From positions 1,674,001-1,738,000 of the forward strand of contig NZ_CP009428.1 of the NCBI RefSeq assembly GCF_000758725.1: 64,000 bases of DNA, given 5' to 3'. Each line of letters opens with the position of its first letter. Within the stretch, counting starts at the first letter, position 1. Of the stretch, positions 50,747 to 60,399 are shown one piece after another. This DNA comes from Paenibacillus odorifer. Lineage in GTDB: Bacteria > Bacillota > Bacilli > Paenibacillales > Paenibacillaceae. Made by a program: the position numbers and the translations under genes. The notes under the pieces are model-generated. The model made no database searches and was not told the origin of the DNA. It saw nothing but the letters and a program-made list of their open reading frames with translations.

Positions 50747-51646
50747 ATGACTAAGGATTCAATCGAGCATTTGGCTGAAATTGTGAAAGTGAACCGAGCT
50801 AACCGCATACTTCTTCCAGATGGTACCTCTCTGCCTAGAATAGGACAGGGAACTTGGAATATGGGTGATGATGTTTCCCGTAGAGAGGAAGAAATTGCTG
50901 CTCTTAGATTAGGCGTGGAACTAGGCATGGATTTGATAGATACGGCTGAGATGTATGGGGAAGGAAACTCAGAGCTTTTAGTAGGTGACGCTATTAAAGG
51001 AATTCGGGATGACGTTTTCCTGGTGTCCAAAGTATACCCACATAATGCCGGCAACGAGAATCTTATTCGCAGCTGTGAAGAAAGCTTGCAACGACTGAAT
51101 ACGGATCATCTGGATCTCTATTTACTGCACTGGCGGGGAGATATTCCGCTTGAAGTGACTGTGGAAGGCATGGAGAAACTGGTCTCTCAAGGTAAAATAG
51201 CAAGATGGGGTGTATCGAACCTTGATGTTGACGATATGAAAGAGCTGCTTAGTATAGCTGGGGGAACTCACTGTGCTATGAATCAGGTGCTGTATCATTT
51301 AGGGTCGAGAGGCATTGAAGCTGAATTGCTGCCATGGCAGAAAAGTCACCGCATGCCCGTAATGGCGTACTCTCCGCTTGCACAAGCAGGCGCGCTCCGC
51401 AAAGGGGTTATTGAGAGTGAGGCGGTTCAGGAAATTGCCCGTGTTCATAACGCAACACCACTGCAAATAATGTTAGCTTGGACGATCCGCGAGGAGGACA
51501 TTATTACGATTCCGAAAGCTTCTTCACGTGAGCATGTAATTGAGAATGCTGCTGCAGGTTTAATTACGCTGAGTGAAGAAGAAAGATGGAAGCTGGATGA
51601 GGCTTTCCCGATACCTTCGTGGAAAGTGCCACTGGATATGAGTTGA
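50747..51646 (+). CDS. Aldo/keto reductase
   Basis: A 299-residue TIM-barrel reductase. The catalytic tetrad is visible: D (in L-I-D-T-A-E-M-Y-G) and Y of the same motif, K (V-S-K-V-Y-P) and H (Y-L-L-H-W-R-G). NADPH-site features include I-P-K-A-S-S near the C-terminus. It should reduce carbonyl compounds; substrate unknown. AAGGAGA precedes the ATG. It is a single-gene unit with a terminator after it. Confidence 0.9.
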   Translation: MTKDSIEHLAEIVKVNRANRILLPDGTSLPRIGQGTWNMGDDVSRREEEIAALRLGVELGMDLIDTAEMYGEGNSELLVGDAIKGIRDDVFLVSKVYPHNAGNENLIRSCEESLQRLNTDHLDLYLLHWRGDIPLEVTVEGMEKLVSQGKIARWGVSNLDVDDMKELLSIAGGTHCAMNQVLYHLGSRGIEAELLPWQKSHRMPVMAYSPLAQAGALRKGVIESEAVQEIARVHNATPLQIMLAWTIREEDIITIPKASSREHVIENAAAGLITLSEEERWKLDEAFPIPSWKVPLDMS

Positions 51647-51671
51647 TATAGCTGTCTGAGAATGGTCAAGG

Positions 51672-51697
51672 AGCTCGCCGTGAGGCGGGCTTTTTTT
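51672..51697 (+). terminator. Terminator of the aldo/keto reductase gene
   Basis: AGCTCGCC and GGCGGGCT pair (with one G-U pair) over GTGA, then seven T residues. Confidence 0.85.
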
Positions 51698-52138
51698 ATA
51701 TGGGACGGGGGATAGGGGAGTATCTATAGGACACAGATGATCTTAAACGCAGAAATATGCCACTTTTGGAGGAGTATCGGACACCATAGTCGCTATTAGC
51801 ATGAATGACACCAATTATGAGCCCATTTCTATGGAATAGCGTCATCTGGGTCCGGAAGCAACATTGGGGGCGTAAATAGTAAACAACATGGGTGCGTTAG
51901 CAAGCAACTTGGGGGACATAAACAATAAACAACGTGTCGCCGTAAGCAAGCAACTTGGGAGCGTAAACAATAAACAACGTGGGTTCGTAAGCATCATGGG
52001 TCCGTCGTAGTACCTATAGCGGGATCAGCGGGCAATGGGGTTCATAAGCATAAGCACAATTGTTTTTTAGAAGTAATATCGGGGTTTGTAAACACCACTG
52101 GGGCGCAAGTGACACAGGTCCGTAAGCCACGACCCCAA
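51698..52138. other. Gene-free region with short degenerate repeats
   Basis: About 440 bases without a supportable gene. Apart from the 46-bp repeat at 51859-51994, scattered pieces such as GGGTCCG, CGTAAGC and GGGG-rich words recur, which suggests an older, decayed array. Confidence 0.7.
51859..51994. repeat. 46-bp tandem repeat, three units
   Basis: Three units (51859-51904, 51905-51950, 51951-51994) share CAACTTGGG, then TAAACAATAAACAACGTG and CGTAAGCAAG with a few changes. The third unit is slightly shorter. Confidence 0.8.
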
Positions 52139-52178
52139 AAAAGAGCAGCAATCCTTCAAAAAGGATTGCTGCTCTTTT
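52139..52178. terminator. Terminator of the M42 aminopeptidase gene
   Basis: A perfect 18-bp stem (52139-52156 with 52161-52178) over a four-base loop, with A/T-runs at both ends, 13 bases beyond the stop of the minus-strand gene. Confidence 0.9.
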
Positions 52179-52190
52179 AAAAATAAGAAC

Positions 52191-53264
52191 CTAGCTGTTC
52201 TCGATAATCGTTTGCAGTGTAGTGCGGTCGAGGCCTTCTACGAGTTTAACTAACAGCTCTTTAGCAGCTTCGTAGTCATCGCTATGAATAACTGATGAAG
52301 CGGTATGAATGTAGCGGGAGCATATTCCGATGACTGCGGAAGGAACGCCGATTCCACTTACATGAACCTGACCTGCATCTGTTCCACCTTGGGAGACAAA
52401 ATACTGGTATTTGATCTTGTGAGTATCCGCTGTGTCTTGTACATATTCGATCAGGCCGCGATGTGTAACCATCGTTGGATCAAAAATGCGCAGGAGAGCG
52501 CCTTTACCCAAATGGCCAAAGGCTTGGCTATCACCGGTCATATCAGCAGCAGCGCTCGCATCCAAGCCAAAGAAGATGTCTGGGGACAGAAGATTAGCGG
52601 CTGTACGTGCTCCACGAAGTCCAACTTCCTCTTGTACGGTAGCTCCAGCATAAACAGTATTAGGCAGCTTTTTGCCGTGTAATGATTTAACCAGCTCAAT
52701 GGCGAGACCTACGCCGTAACGGTTATCCCACGCTTTAGCCATGATTTTTTTAGGGTTGGCAAGCGGGGTGAACGGACAGATTGGCAGTACTTGTTGACCT
52801 GGTCTGACGCCAAAGCTTTCTGCCTCTTCACGGCTGTCTGCACCGATATCAATATACATTTTGCTGATTTCGCCCGTCTTGCCGCGTTCTTCAGCGCTTA
52901 GTAGATGGATAGGGGTGCTGCCAACAACACCAGTCAATGTGCCTTTTGGTGTAATGATTTGGAGACGCTGGGAAGCAACAGCAGAAGCAAGCCAGCCGCC
53001 TAGCGGTTGAAAACGAATCATCCCGGTGTTAGTAATTCCGGTGACCATAAAGCCCACTTCGTCAAAATGTCCAGCGACCATAATTTTTGGCCCGTTTTCC
53101 TCACCGCGCAATACGCCGAACAGACTTCCGAGACGATCCTGCACGAACTCTTCGGTATAAGGTGTCATAGCATCCTTGACGTAAGCGCGGAGTTCGCGCT
53201 CAAAGCCCGGGGCTGCAGGGAATTCGGTAAGTGTTTTGAATAGATCCAATGTTTCTTGATTCAT
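52191..53264 (-). CDS. M42-family metallo-aminopeptidase
   Basis: A 357-residue peptidase of the M42 (glutamyl aminopeptidase/YtoP-like) group. Metal and catalytic residues are in place: H in A-G-H-F-D-E-V-G, D in W-D-N-R-Y-G, E-E in [10 protein letters not shown] in G-L-D-A-S and H in Y-I-H-T-A-S-S-V. It trims N-terminal residues from peptides in the cytoplasm and probably assembles into a dodecamer as the family does. AAAGGAGTGA precedes the ATG. It is a single-gene unit. Confidence 0.9.
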   Translation of the reverse strand: MNQETLDLFKTLTEFPAAPGFERELRAYVKDAMTPYTEEFVQDRLGSLFGVLRGEENGPKIMVAGHFDEVGFMVTGITNTGMIRFQPLGGWLASAVASQRLQIITPKGTLTGVVGSTPIHLLSAEERGKTGEISKMYIDIGADSREEAESFGVRPGQQVLPICPFTPLANPKKIMAKAWDNRYGVGLAIELVKSLHGKKLPNTVYAGATVQEEVGLRGARTAANLLSPDIFFGLDASAAADMTGDSQAFGHLGKGALLRIFDPTMVTHRGLIEYVQDTADTHKIKYQYFVSQGGTDAGQVHVSGIGVPSAVIGICSRYIHTASSVIHSDDYEAAKELLVKLVEGLDRTTLQTIIENS

Positions 53265-53511
53265 TTGAAATCACTCCTTTATTAAAATATAAGGACGTAT
53301 AAGCTTTGCGTTATACATCATCCTTATAGTTCTACGAGAAACGGTTGCCATCCAAAATGGACGACAACGTTATTTCTTCCTGCCACTTAGTATGAACATT
53401 GTGAGCTCACTTGTCCATGCTAAAGAGACAAATGAACACCCGGTGAACGCTCCGCGAATACAATGCAATAGGGGCTCTGGTGGCAGGAGCTTTAGAAAGG
53501 ATGCGAAGGAA

Positions 53512-53688
53512 ATGAGGGTAGCAGGTAGTGTACCCAAAAGAAGGGTGCAGGGAGGATACTCCAAAAGAAACCTAAAGGTTAGCGGAGCGCGCAGACGTTA
53601 CTGGCGCCACAACTCTCTGGAAAAGGAAGCGGTGCTTATTCTTGTGCTGTTCCTGCTGCTGATAGTTGTGTTACTGTATTTTTCCTGA
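53512..53688 (+). CDS. Small basic protein with C-terminal membrane helix
   Basis: A 58-residue candidate: 35 residues very rich in Arg and Lys (K-R-R-V-Q-G-G-Y-S-K-R, G-A-R-R-R-Y-W-R), then one hydrophobic helix (about 40-56) at the very end, the shape of a tail-anchored protein. GAAGGAA precedes the ATG at 53512; the frame extends back to 53392 without a ribosome binding site there. It lies 139 bases before spoVAC. No family is recognised. Confidence 0.45.
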   Translation: MRVAGSVPKRRVQGGYSKRNLKVSGARRRYWRHNSLEKEAVLILVLFLLLIVVLLYFS

Positions 53689-53827
53689 ATTGGAGGGACA
53701 TAACGAAGCGGGGTATGGCAAACAATAAGGAAAACTTCTAAGCGAAGAAACAACTTGAGGGGCTCAAAGTGAGTACTACTATGATGCTTGTCAGCCCCCT
53801 TCGCCTAACTTTCAGGAGGTGCTCTCA

Positions 53828-54331
53828 ATGCCGGCGAAAACGAAAAAATCGGGTGTCAAGCTGAAGCTTGATACCCTGACCCCGCAAGATTACGAGAAAT
53901 TGTCCAAGCCCTTTGTACCCGCTAGGCCCGTATTCAAAAACTGTGTGCGAGCATTTCTTGCTGGCGGCCTAATCTGTGTAATTGGACAAGGGATTCAGGA
54001 GGCTTATATGGCCATATTCGATATGACCTCCAAAGAAGCCGCAAGTCCAACTGTAGCGACGATGATTCTACTCTCTGTAATTCTGACCAGCTTTGGCGTT
54101 TATGACAAAATGGCCCAATGGGCCGGTGCAGGAACTGCGGTTCCGGTTACTGGTTTTGCGAACAGTATGTGTTCAGCAGCTCTGGAACACCGTGCGGAAG
54201 GACTTGTGCTCGGTGTGGGTGGCAATATGTTCAAGCTGGCGGGTTCAGTCATCGTATTTGGTGCTGTCGCTGCTTTCATAATTGGTATCGTCTATCTCTT
54301 TTTAGGCGTAGGTGGAGGTGCACATACATGA
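53828..54331 (+). CDS. spoVAC: Stage V sporulation protein AC
   Basis: A 167-residue membrane protein with a basic N-terminus and about four helices. Recognised by F-L-A-G-G-L-I-C-V-I-G-Q-G and W-A-G-A-G-T-A-V-P-V-T-G-F-A-N-S-M. SpoVAC is part of the inner-membrane channel that moves calcium dipicolinate into and out of the spore. AGGAGGT precedes the ATG at 53828. Its stop overlaps the spoVAD start (ATGA). Forespore (sigma-G) control is known for this operon; I could not place the promoter. Confidence 0.95.
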   Translation: MPAKTKKSGVKLKLDTLTPQDYEKLSKPFVPARPVFKNCVRAFLAGGLICVIGQGIQEAYMAIFDMTSKEAASPTVATMILLSVILTSFGVYDKMAQWAGAGTAVPVTGFANSMCSAALEHRAEGLVLGVGGNMFKLAGSVIVFGAVAAFIIGIVYLFLGVGGGAHT

Positions 54332-55359
54332 AACAGCTTGGCAGTCAGACTTGGGAGTTCACGAGCCGTCCCGTTATTTTAGGCTCTTCCGCTGTAGTGG
54401 GGCCTGAAGAGGGAGAGGGTCCATTAACGTCAGATTTTGATTTTATATTTGACTCCCTGGAAATGGGAGAAAAAACATGGGAAAAGGCCGAGCGGGCTCT
54501 TTTCGAAAAAGCTTCCCTACTGGCACTGATTAATGCAAACCTCGATAAGGAGAAGCTGGAGTTTTTTGTTGGCGGAGATTTGATGAACCAGATTATCAGC
54601 AGCTCCTTCGCGGCAAGAAAATTAGGTGTGCCTTATCTTGGAGTCTTTGGTGCTTGCTCCACTTCCATGGAGAGCCTGGCGATTGCCTCTATGATCGTTG
54701 ATTCCGGAGGGAGCAAATACGTGCTCGCGGGAACATCTAGCCATAACTGTACGGTGGAAAAGCAATTCCGTTATCCTACCGAATACGGTTCACAGAAGCC
54801 GCCAACAGCGCAATATACGGTCACAGGCTCGGGCTGTGCTGTAGTAGGTCAGAATGATGGGACTGGCAACAATCCGGTAGTGGTCTCGGCTACCCTTGGA
54901 CGAATAATGGATCTCGGTTTGACAGATCCTTTTAATATGGGAACAGCGATGGCACCGGCGGCGGCGGATACGATCACTGCGCATTTTCGGGATACCGGAC
55001 TATCCCCCGGGCATTATGACTTAATTGTAACAGGCGATCTTGCATCTGTAGGCTTGCCCATTGCGAAAACCTTATTAGCTAAAGAAGGGATTCCAATGGA
55101 GCAAACAACCTTTGATGATTGCGGTTTGCTTATCTACGATTTGGAGAAACAGAAGTATGTGATCGCCGGAGGAAGTGGTTGCGGATGTTCCGCGGTAGTG
55201 ACTTATGGTCATATACTCAAGCGTATTAAAAAAGGTGAGCTTAAACGGGTGCTGATTGTGGCAACTGGAGCCTTATTATCCCCATTGTCATACCAGCAGG
55301 GAGAGAGCATTCCGTGTGTGGCTCATGCTGTTGCTATAGAAAGTGGAGGTGAAGTTTAA
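54328..55359 (+). CDS. spoVAD: Stage V sporulation protein AD
   Basis: A 343-residue protein with a thiolase-like fold: F-G-A-C-S-T-S-M-E-S-L near the middle and G-S-G-C-G-C-S-A-V-V later. SpoVAD is the soluble subunit that binds dipicolinic acid during spore formation. The ATG at 54328 overlaps the spoVAC stop by four bases and follows GGTGGAGG. Its stop overlaps the spoVAEb start by one base, so the three genes are coupled. Confidence 0.95.
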   Translation: MKQLGSQTWEFTSRPVILGSSAVVGPEEGEGPLTSDFDFIFDSLEMGEKTWEKAERALFEKASLLALINANLDKEKLEFFVGGDLMNQIISSSFAARKLGVPYLGVFGACSTSMESLAIASMIVDSGGSKYVLAGTSSHNCTVEKQFRYPTEYGSQKPPTAQYTVTGSGCAVVGQNDGTGNNPVVVSATLGRIMDLGLTDPFNMGTAMAPAAADTITAHFRDTGLSPGHYDLIVTGDLASVGLPIAKTLLAKEGIPMEQTTFDDCGLLIYDLEKQKYVIAGGSGCGCSAVVTYGHILKRIKKGELKRVLIVATGALLSPLSYQQGESIPCVAHAVAIESGGEV

Positions 55360-55712
55360 TGATGATTTACTTATGGGCTTTTCTGATCGGAGGAGCCATT
55401 TGCGTTATAGGCCAGCTGATGTTTGATGTATTGAAGCTGACACCTGCACATACGATGAGTACATTAGTTGTAGCCGGAGCGATTGCTGATGCTTTTGGCA
55501 TCTACGATCCACTTGTGAAATTTGCGGGTGCAGGCGCAACCATTCCAATCACAAGCTTCGGTAACTCTTTGGTCCATGGGGCATTGACAGAGCTGGAACG
55601 GGATGGCTGGATCGGTGTAGTTACAGGGATTTTTGATATCACGAGCGCAGGGATTTCGTCAGCGATTGTGTTCTCTTTCCTGGCTGCATTGGTTGTCCGG
55701 CCTAAAGGATAA
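55359..55712 (+). CDS. spoVAE: Stage V sporulation protein AE (AEb)
   Basis: A 117-residue membrane protein with about four helices. G-A-I-C-V-I-G-Q-L, A-H-T-M-S-T-L-V-V-A-G and G-A-G-A-T-I-P-I-T-S-F-G-N-S-L-V-H-G are typical of the SpoVAE/AEb subunit, which is related to SpoVAC. It completes the AC-AD-AEb core of the dipicolinate channel. Other spoVA genes are not in the window. Confidence 0.95.
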   Translation: MMIYLWAFLIGGAICVIGQLMFDVLKLTPAHTMSTLVVAGAIADAFGIYDPLVKFAGAGATIPITSFGNSLVHGALTELERDGWIGVVTGIFDITSAGISSAIVFSFLAALVVRPKG

Positions 55713-55738
55713 TGGGATTCTAGCGCTTTAGATTAGAA

Positions 55739-55770
55739 CCTGCGGGACATTGTGTCCTGCGGGTTTTTGG
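55739..55770 (+). terminator. Terminator of the spoVA operon
   Basis: CCTGCGGGACA and TGTCCTGCGGG pair (two G-U pairs) over three bases, then five T residues. Confidence 0.8.
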
Positions 55771-55804
55771 TTTGTTTACACTTCGTAAGCTTCAACAATG
55801 TACT

Positions 55805-55833
55805 TTGGGTCCCCTAATCATGTAAAATATAAA
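55805..55833 (+). promoter_or_regulatory. Promoter of the MoxR/DUF58/transglutaminase operon
   Basis: TTGGGT (55805-55810), a 17-bp spacer and TATAAA (55828-55833), 35 bases before the start codon. Confidence 0.55.
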
Positions 55834-55867
55834 TATTACTGCTTATTCTGACCTAGGAGGATCATAT

Positions 55868-56824
55868 ATGCCCGTTCGTCAAGAATCAATGCACATCATG
55901 AATGCTGTCCGTAATAATCTAGAATCCTGCATACTTGGAAAATCATTTGAAATACAATTGCTGCTAACAGCGCTGCTTGCCGGTGGTCATGTTCTGATCG
56001 AGGATGTACCGGGAACAGGAAAGACCCAGCTTATTCGCGCACTTTCCAGATCAATGTCCGGAGAGTATCGCCGGATACAATGTAATCCTGATATTCTTCC
56101 GAGTGATATTACCGGTGTATCTGTGTATCATCCGAGGGACGAGATGTTTCATTTCCGCCCAGGTCCAGTGATGACGAATATCCTGCTGGCCGATGAAATT
56201 AACCGAGCCACCACAAAGACACAATCCGCCCTTCTGGAAGTGATGGAGGAACGAAATGTAACCGTAGATGGGGAGACCTATCCGCTGCCGCATCCATTTA
56301 TGTTGTGCGCCACCCAGAATCCGATAGATTTTGAGGGAACCTACACGTTGCCGGAAGCTCAGTTGGATCGGTTTATGCTAAGAATTAGTCTTGGTTATCC
56401 TGATGCAGCAACCGAAAAAAATCTATTGCTGAGCCACCAAGAAGGTCAACCAGTGGACAGGCTTACAGCCGTCACTAGTATGGAGCAGATCGCTAGTATT
56501 CAGGAGGAGATTCGTGAGATTTATATGAGTGATCCTGTACTGAATTATTTGTTAGATATTGTGCGCCAGACAAGAGAGCATCCGCTTGTATTGCTCGGTG
56601 CAAGTCCACGAGCTTCGTTATCGTTTATGCTGGCTTGTAAAGCTTATGCTTTCTTACAGGGAAGAGATTATGTGCTTCCAGATGACGTAAAGGTGCTTAC
56701 TCCATTTGCCTTGGGTCATCGTATATTGCTGCGTCCAGAGTCGCGCCTAGATAATGTTAGCGTAGATTCACTGCTTCAAAAGCTTCTGCAGAGCATTCAT
56801 GTGCCTGTTACGATGAGGCAATAA
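55868..56824 (+). CDS. MoxR-family AAA+ ATPase
   Basis: A 318-residue AAA_3 ATPase. Walker A is D-V-P-G-T-G-K-T, Walker B L-L-A-D-E-I-N-R-A, sensor 1 A-T-Q-N-P-I. The lid domain follows from about 225. MoxR ATPases act as chaperones that mature or activate partner proteins, often encoded next to a DUF58 protein as here. AGGAGG precedes the ATG. It is the first gene of three tightly packed genes. Confidence 0.9.
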   Translation: MPVRQESMHIMNAVRNNLESCILGKSFEIQLLLTALLAGGHVLIEDVPGTGKTQLIRALSRSMSGEYRRIQCNPDILPSDITGVSVYHPRDEMFHFRPGPVMTNILLADEINRATTKTQSALLEVMEERNVTVDGETYPLPHPFMLCATQNPIDFEGTYTLPEAQLDRFMLRISLGYPDAATEKNLLLSHQEGQPVDRLTAVTSMEQIASIQEEIREIYMSDPVLNYLLDIVRQTREHPLVLLGASPRASLSFMLACKAYAFLQGRDYVLPDDVKVLTPFALGHRILLRPESRLDNVSVDSLLQKLLQSIHVPVTMRQ

Positions 56825-56825
56825 T

Positions 56826-58070
56826 ATGAGACGTTATTTGTCTACGGTGGCAGCTCGCATTCAGCCTACTAAATTCGCCAGCATCCTTGTAATTTGGAGT
56901 ATTACTCTCTTATATGTACTATTTCAGGGCGGCAAAACTGCATTTATGTTGTTTATTATGGTCTCTGTACTTATTGCATATCTGATTGCTGGAGGTTTGG
57001 GAGGCGTTCGGCGGGCTAAGGGTGTTCGCAGTTTTTATGCCGAACAGGATAAGGGAGATTTGCTCTCTGCCGGTGGGTATCTTCGTGTAGGTCTGAAGGT
57101 CACAATCCCGGGGATTTTGCCTTTACCTTATGTAGTTGTAAGGGAAGTTCTGAAACGGCATAATGGCGAATCATGGGTATTTGAGGAAAGTCTGATTCCC
57201 AGCCTCAGAGGACTTGGGGAACTGCGGTTTCAGACACCAGTTCTGGAACGGGGCACTTATACATTTTCAGATACGGATATCATCAGCCAAGATATTTTCG
57301 GCCTTGTCGAGCATAAAGGTACTTTTTTGGCTGAAGGACAGTTTCAGGTGTTGCCTCGTGCAATCTATGTTCCGCGCTGGCAGTTATATGAAAGAAAATC
57401 CCGTCTTTCTGGACCACAGACCTCTGTAGTTCAATCCCGTCGTGAGACTACCCAAATTAACGGTGTACGTGATTATGTATATGGCGACCGCTTAACACGT
57501 ATTCATTGGAATGCAACGGCAAAGACAGGCTCGTGGAAGTCCAAAGAGTTCGAGCATGAGTCGATTCCCAAAACCATTCTAGTTCTGGACGGCTCTGCTT
57601 CTGCTTATATGAATTCGAATCAATTTGAACTCGCAGTCTCCGTCGCAGCCTCACTACTTGGATTCGGCATTCGAGAGCGAATTGGGATCGGTCTTTGCTG
57701 CTTGGATAAAACCACGAAGGTATTTGCACCTGTTGAAGGTGCTGCTGAGCGTCAGAAAATGATTCAATATTTGATCGATCTTAACGCCGAAGGGCATGGT
57801 CCACTCATTTCCCGTTTGGAAAAAGGATATCGTATGTTCCCTAAAGGCTCATACTTCGTGCTAATTAGTCCTCAAAGTGGCCAACCTGTACTGGATGCAT
57901 TACGTTGGGCTGACAGCAGAGGGATGACTCCGTCTCACATTCATATAGGGAATTTATCAGAAACGAACAGCAGCACAGATTGGACAGACGTTCTAAGATC
58001 TCGGGGGATTACAGGCTACAGCATTAATTCACTGCAAGAGCTTCCCATAGTATTAGGAGGGGAAGTCTGA
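56826..58070 (+). CDS. DUF58 domain-containing membrane protein
   Basis: A 414-residue protein with two N-terminal membrane helices (about 15-58) and a DUF58 domain (about 200-290) carrying the family core D-Y-V-Y-G-D-R-L-T-R-I-H-W-N-A-T-A-K. A von Willebrand-like fold follows (V-L-D-G-S-A-S-A). DUF58 proteins are constant partners of MoxR ATPases. It starts one base after the MoxR stop region and ends one base before the transglutaminase gene. Confidence 0.9.
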   Translation: MRRYLSTVAARIQPTKFASILVIWSITLLYVLFQGGKTAFMLFIMVSVLIAYLIAGGLGGVRRAKGVRSFYAEQDKGDLLSAGGYLRVGLKVTIPGILPLPYVVVREVLKRHNGESWVFEESLIPSLRGLGELRFQTPVLERGTYTFSDTDIISQDIFGLVEHKGTFLAEGQFQVLPRAIYVPRWQLYERKSRLSGPQTSVVQSRRETTQINGVRDYVYGDRLTRIHWNATAKTGSWKSKEFEHESIPKTILVLDGSASAYMNSNQFELAVSVAASLLGFGIRERIGIGLCCLDKTTKVFAPVEGAAERQKMIQYLIDLNAEGHGPLISRLEKGYRMFPKGSYFVLISPQSGQPVLDALRWADSRGMTPSHIHIGNLSETNSSTDWTDVLRSRGITGYSINSLQELPIVLGGEV

Positions 58071-58071
58071 T

Positions 58072-60312
58072 ATGAAAAACTGGTGGAATCAGATGAAATT
58101 CTCCTGGCACCGTTCTTTAGGTCTATTGTGGCTTTTGATTATAGCCCACCAGTGGGTCTCTTATACGGAGCCTATCTGGTTAAGACAGACAACTGCTGTT
58201 GTGTGGGCTGCATTAATAACGATCACTGTTATTGAAATCATAATTCCTGTTAAAGTTCAAATAAGGCTCTTTATTGAAGCGGCAGCTATTATTTATATCG
58301 TTTATCGTATACTTATCAATTATGGTATATACGTCGCTGATCCTTGGGCAACAACCCTCCCGGACAGACTGCAGGATATTGCAGTTCATATGGTGCCCTA
58401 TATCTGGTTTGCTCTCGGGGCCTCAGCCCTGCTGCTGTTGTCGTCTTGGTGGGCATCCTCAAAAAGACGTATTTTATGGTTTATAGGAATTAACATAGTG
58501 GCTTTTGCTGCCTTGGATTCCTTTACATCTATTGTTTTGTGGCAGGAAGTAGCCTGGACGGTATTTGCGGGGATGGGCTGGCTGGTCAGCCAGCATCTGA
58601 GAAGCTTCCAGCTTCAATATCCGCGTGGTTGGGTGCATCTGCTGAAATATCCCACGAAAATAGTCATTAATATTGCCATCGTCTTCTCTTTGGTCATCCT
58701 AATTGGAGTGAATATGCCTGGGGTAAGGCCTACCCTAACCGATCCTTATACCGCTTGGCAAGAATGGAATGGGATTGGGAAGTCTTCTGGGAAGGGCACA
58801 GTTGGGACCACGAAATCTGAGATGGGTTCTGTCTCCCCTACTAACAATACTTCGTCAGGTTACAGTCTGAATGATGATCAACTAGGCGGCGGCTTTACCT
58901 TCGATTATACACCGGTGATGACAGTGGTTTCTGATTTGCGTATTTATATGCGGGGAGAAACGCGCAGATTATATTCCGGAAGAGGTTGGGTCGATAGAGA
59001 TCGGTTAAATCGGGGACCTCTAGAAGCGGTGGATGTAGGTGAAGCTTTAGAGAGCAGTGTGGGTTCTAAAGTAAATACACGAACACTGAAACAAACAGTA
59101 ACCGTGCTTAATAATAATGAATTTCCCGTACTATTTGGCACTTATTCAGTTTCTTCGGTGGATTCTTTAAATGGAGAAAAAGCTGGAGATGGACTCTCCT
59201 GGAGAAGCCGAGACAGCGAGCTGATCTGGGATGTGGATGGGAAGAAACTCGCTTACCCGTCTACCTTTGAGGTGACGTCTGAGGTTCCTGTAATTCCTGT
59301 TCAAGAATTGACAACAAAGACGTATGAGGAGCTATATAAAGGGAACGATTTGGAGAAAATGTTTCTTCAACTGCCTAACGATTTTCCTAAAAGAGTCAGG
59401 GAGCTGGCTGAGGAAATCACGGCTGAAGGAAAAACGCCGTATGAAAAAACAGCGCTTTTGCAACAATACTTACAACAAACCTTTCCATATACCAATAATC
59501 CAGATATATCACGTGTCACAAGCAACGATTTTGTAGAAGGGTTTTTGTTTGAGTTAAAGGAAGGTTACTGTGATTATTATTCTACGGCACTGGTTACTAT
59601 GGCGCGCTCTCTGAACATCCCTGCACGATGGGTTAAGGGGTACGCACCTGGGGAACAGCCAGAAATCCCAATGAATCCGGCACAACAGCAATCAGGCACA
59701 GTGAATAATAATTATACAATTACCAATGCGGATTCCCACTCTTGGGCTGAGGTTTACTTTGGTGATTATGGTTGGATTCCAGTTGAAGCTACACCTGGAT
59801 TTAATATTCCGCTTTTAACTCAGAATGAGCAAACCCCTGAAGTCGAGTCAGAAGATCAAGAAGAACAGGCAGAACCTACACCAGCGCCTGTGAATAACGC
59901 ACAAGAAGATCAAGGGTTTCATGTAGGTCTTTGGGTTGTTGTGGCAGCTGTAGCGGTGTTGCTGTCCTGGACGATTTTTATAGTTTGGCATAGACGCTTT
60001 AAGCTTCGCTTCTTCATGCAGCAGCTGCGCAATGGCCGGCCTTTAACGCCAGATCAGAAAGTAGTGACGGAAACTGAGCGTTGGGTAAGGTATTTGCATC
60101 GCAAGGGAATGCTAAAAGAAGAGCACGAAACTTTACGTGAAGCCGTAGATCGCTGGAGTGGAGAACGGCCGGCAGTGGCTGATCATCTATACTCACTACT
60201 AACAATGTTCGAAAAGGCGAAATATAGCCCTGAGGTTATTGAAGACAAAGACTGGCAGAGCGTGTATACTGAAGCTTTGTGGGTGCGGAGAAAAATGAGA
60301 TCCAAGAAATAA
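58072..60312 (+). CDS. Transglutaminase-like membrane protein (TgpA family)
   Basis: A 746-residue protein: about seven N-terminal helices (1-230), a large extracytoplasmic part with a transglutaminase-like cysteine-protease fold (about 430-580), a Pro/Glu-rich linker, one more helix (about 622-642) and a cytoplasmic tail (DUF4129-like). Catalytic candidates are C500 (E-G-Y-C-D-Y-Y-S), H556 (D-S-H-S-W-A-E-V-Y-F) and, in the third place, E572 (W-I-P-V-E-A-T) where Asp is common. It works with the MoxR/DUF58 pair at the membrane; substrate unknown. Confidence 0.9.
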   Translation: MKNWWNQMKFSWHRSLGLLWLLIIAHQWVSYTEPIWLRQTTAVVWAALITITVIEIIIPVKVQIRLFIEAAAIIYIVYRILINYGIYVADPWATTLPDRLQDIAVHMVPYIWFALGASALLLLSSWWASSKRRILWFIGINIVAFAALDSFTSIVLWQEVAWTVFAGMGWLVSQHLRSFQLQYPRGWVHLLKYPTKIVINIAIVFSLVILIGVNMPGVRPTLTDPYTAWQEWNGIGKSSGKGTVGTTKSEMGSVSPTNNTSSGYSLNDDQLGGGFTFDYTPVMTVVSDLRIYMRGETRRLYSGRGWVDRDRLNRGPLEAVDVGEALESSVGSKVNTRTLKQTVTVLNNNEFPVLFGTYSVSSVDSLNGEKAGDGLSWRSRDSELIWDVDGKKLAYPSTFEVTSEVPVIPVQELTTKTYEELYKGNDLEKMFLQLPNDFPKRVRELAEEITAEGKTPYEKTALLQQYLQQTFPYTNNPDISRVTSNDFVEGFLFELKEGYCDYYSTALVTMARSLNIPARWVKGYAPGEQPEIPMNPAQQQSGTVNNNYTITNADSHSWAEVYFGDYGWIPVEATPGFNIPLLTQNEQTPEVESEDQEEQAEPTPAPVNNAQEDQGFHVGLWVVVAAVAVLLSWTIFIVWHRRFKLRFFMQQLRNGRPLTPDQKVVTETERWVRYLHRKGMLKEEHETLREAVDRWSGERPAVADHLYSLLTMFEKAKYSPEVIEDKDWQSVYTEALWVRRKMRSKK

Positions 60313-60344
60313 CACTTTGCGTGAAAGTATAGCTACAGATTTAT

Positions 60345-60372
60345 TTGCGATGCGCAAGGAGTATGTTATAGT
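60345..60372 (+). promoter_or_regulatory. Promoter of the yqe cluster
   Basis: TTGCGA (60345-60350), a 16-bp spacer and TATAGT (60367-60372). The RNA start near 60379 fits the TTG start at 60400 and excludes earlier in-frame starts. Confidence 0.5.
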
Positions 60373-60399
60373 TTTTTGTATGAAATCGAGGTGAACGTA

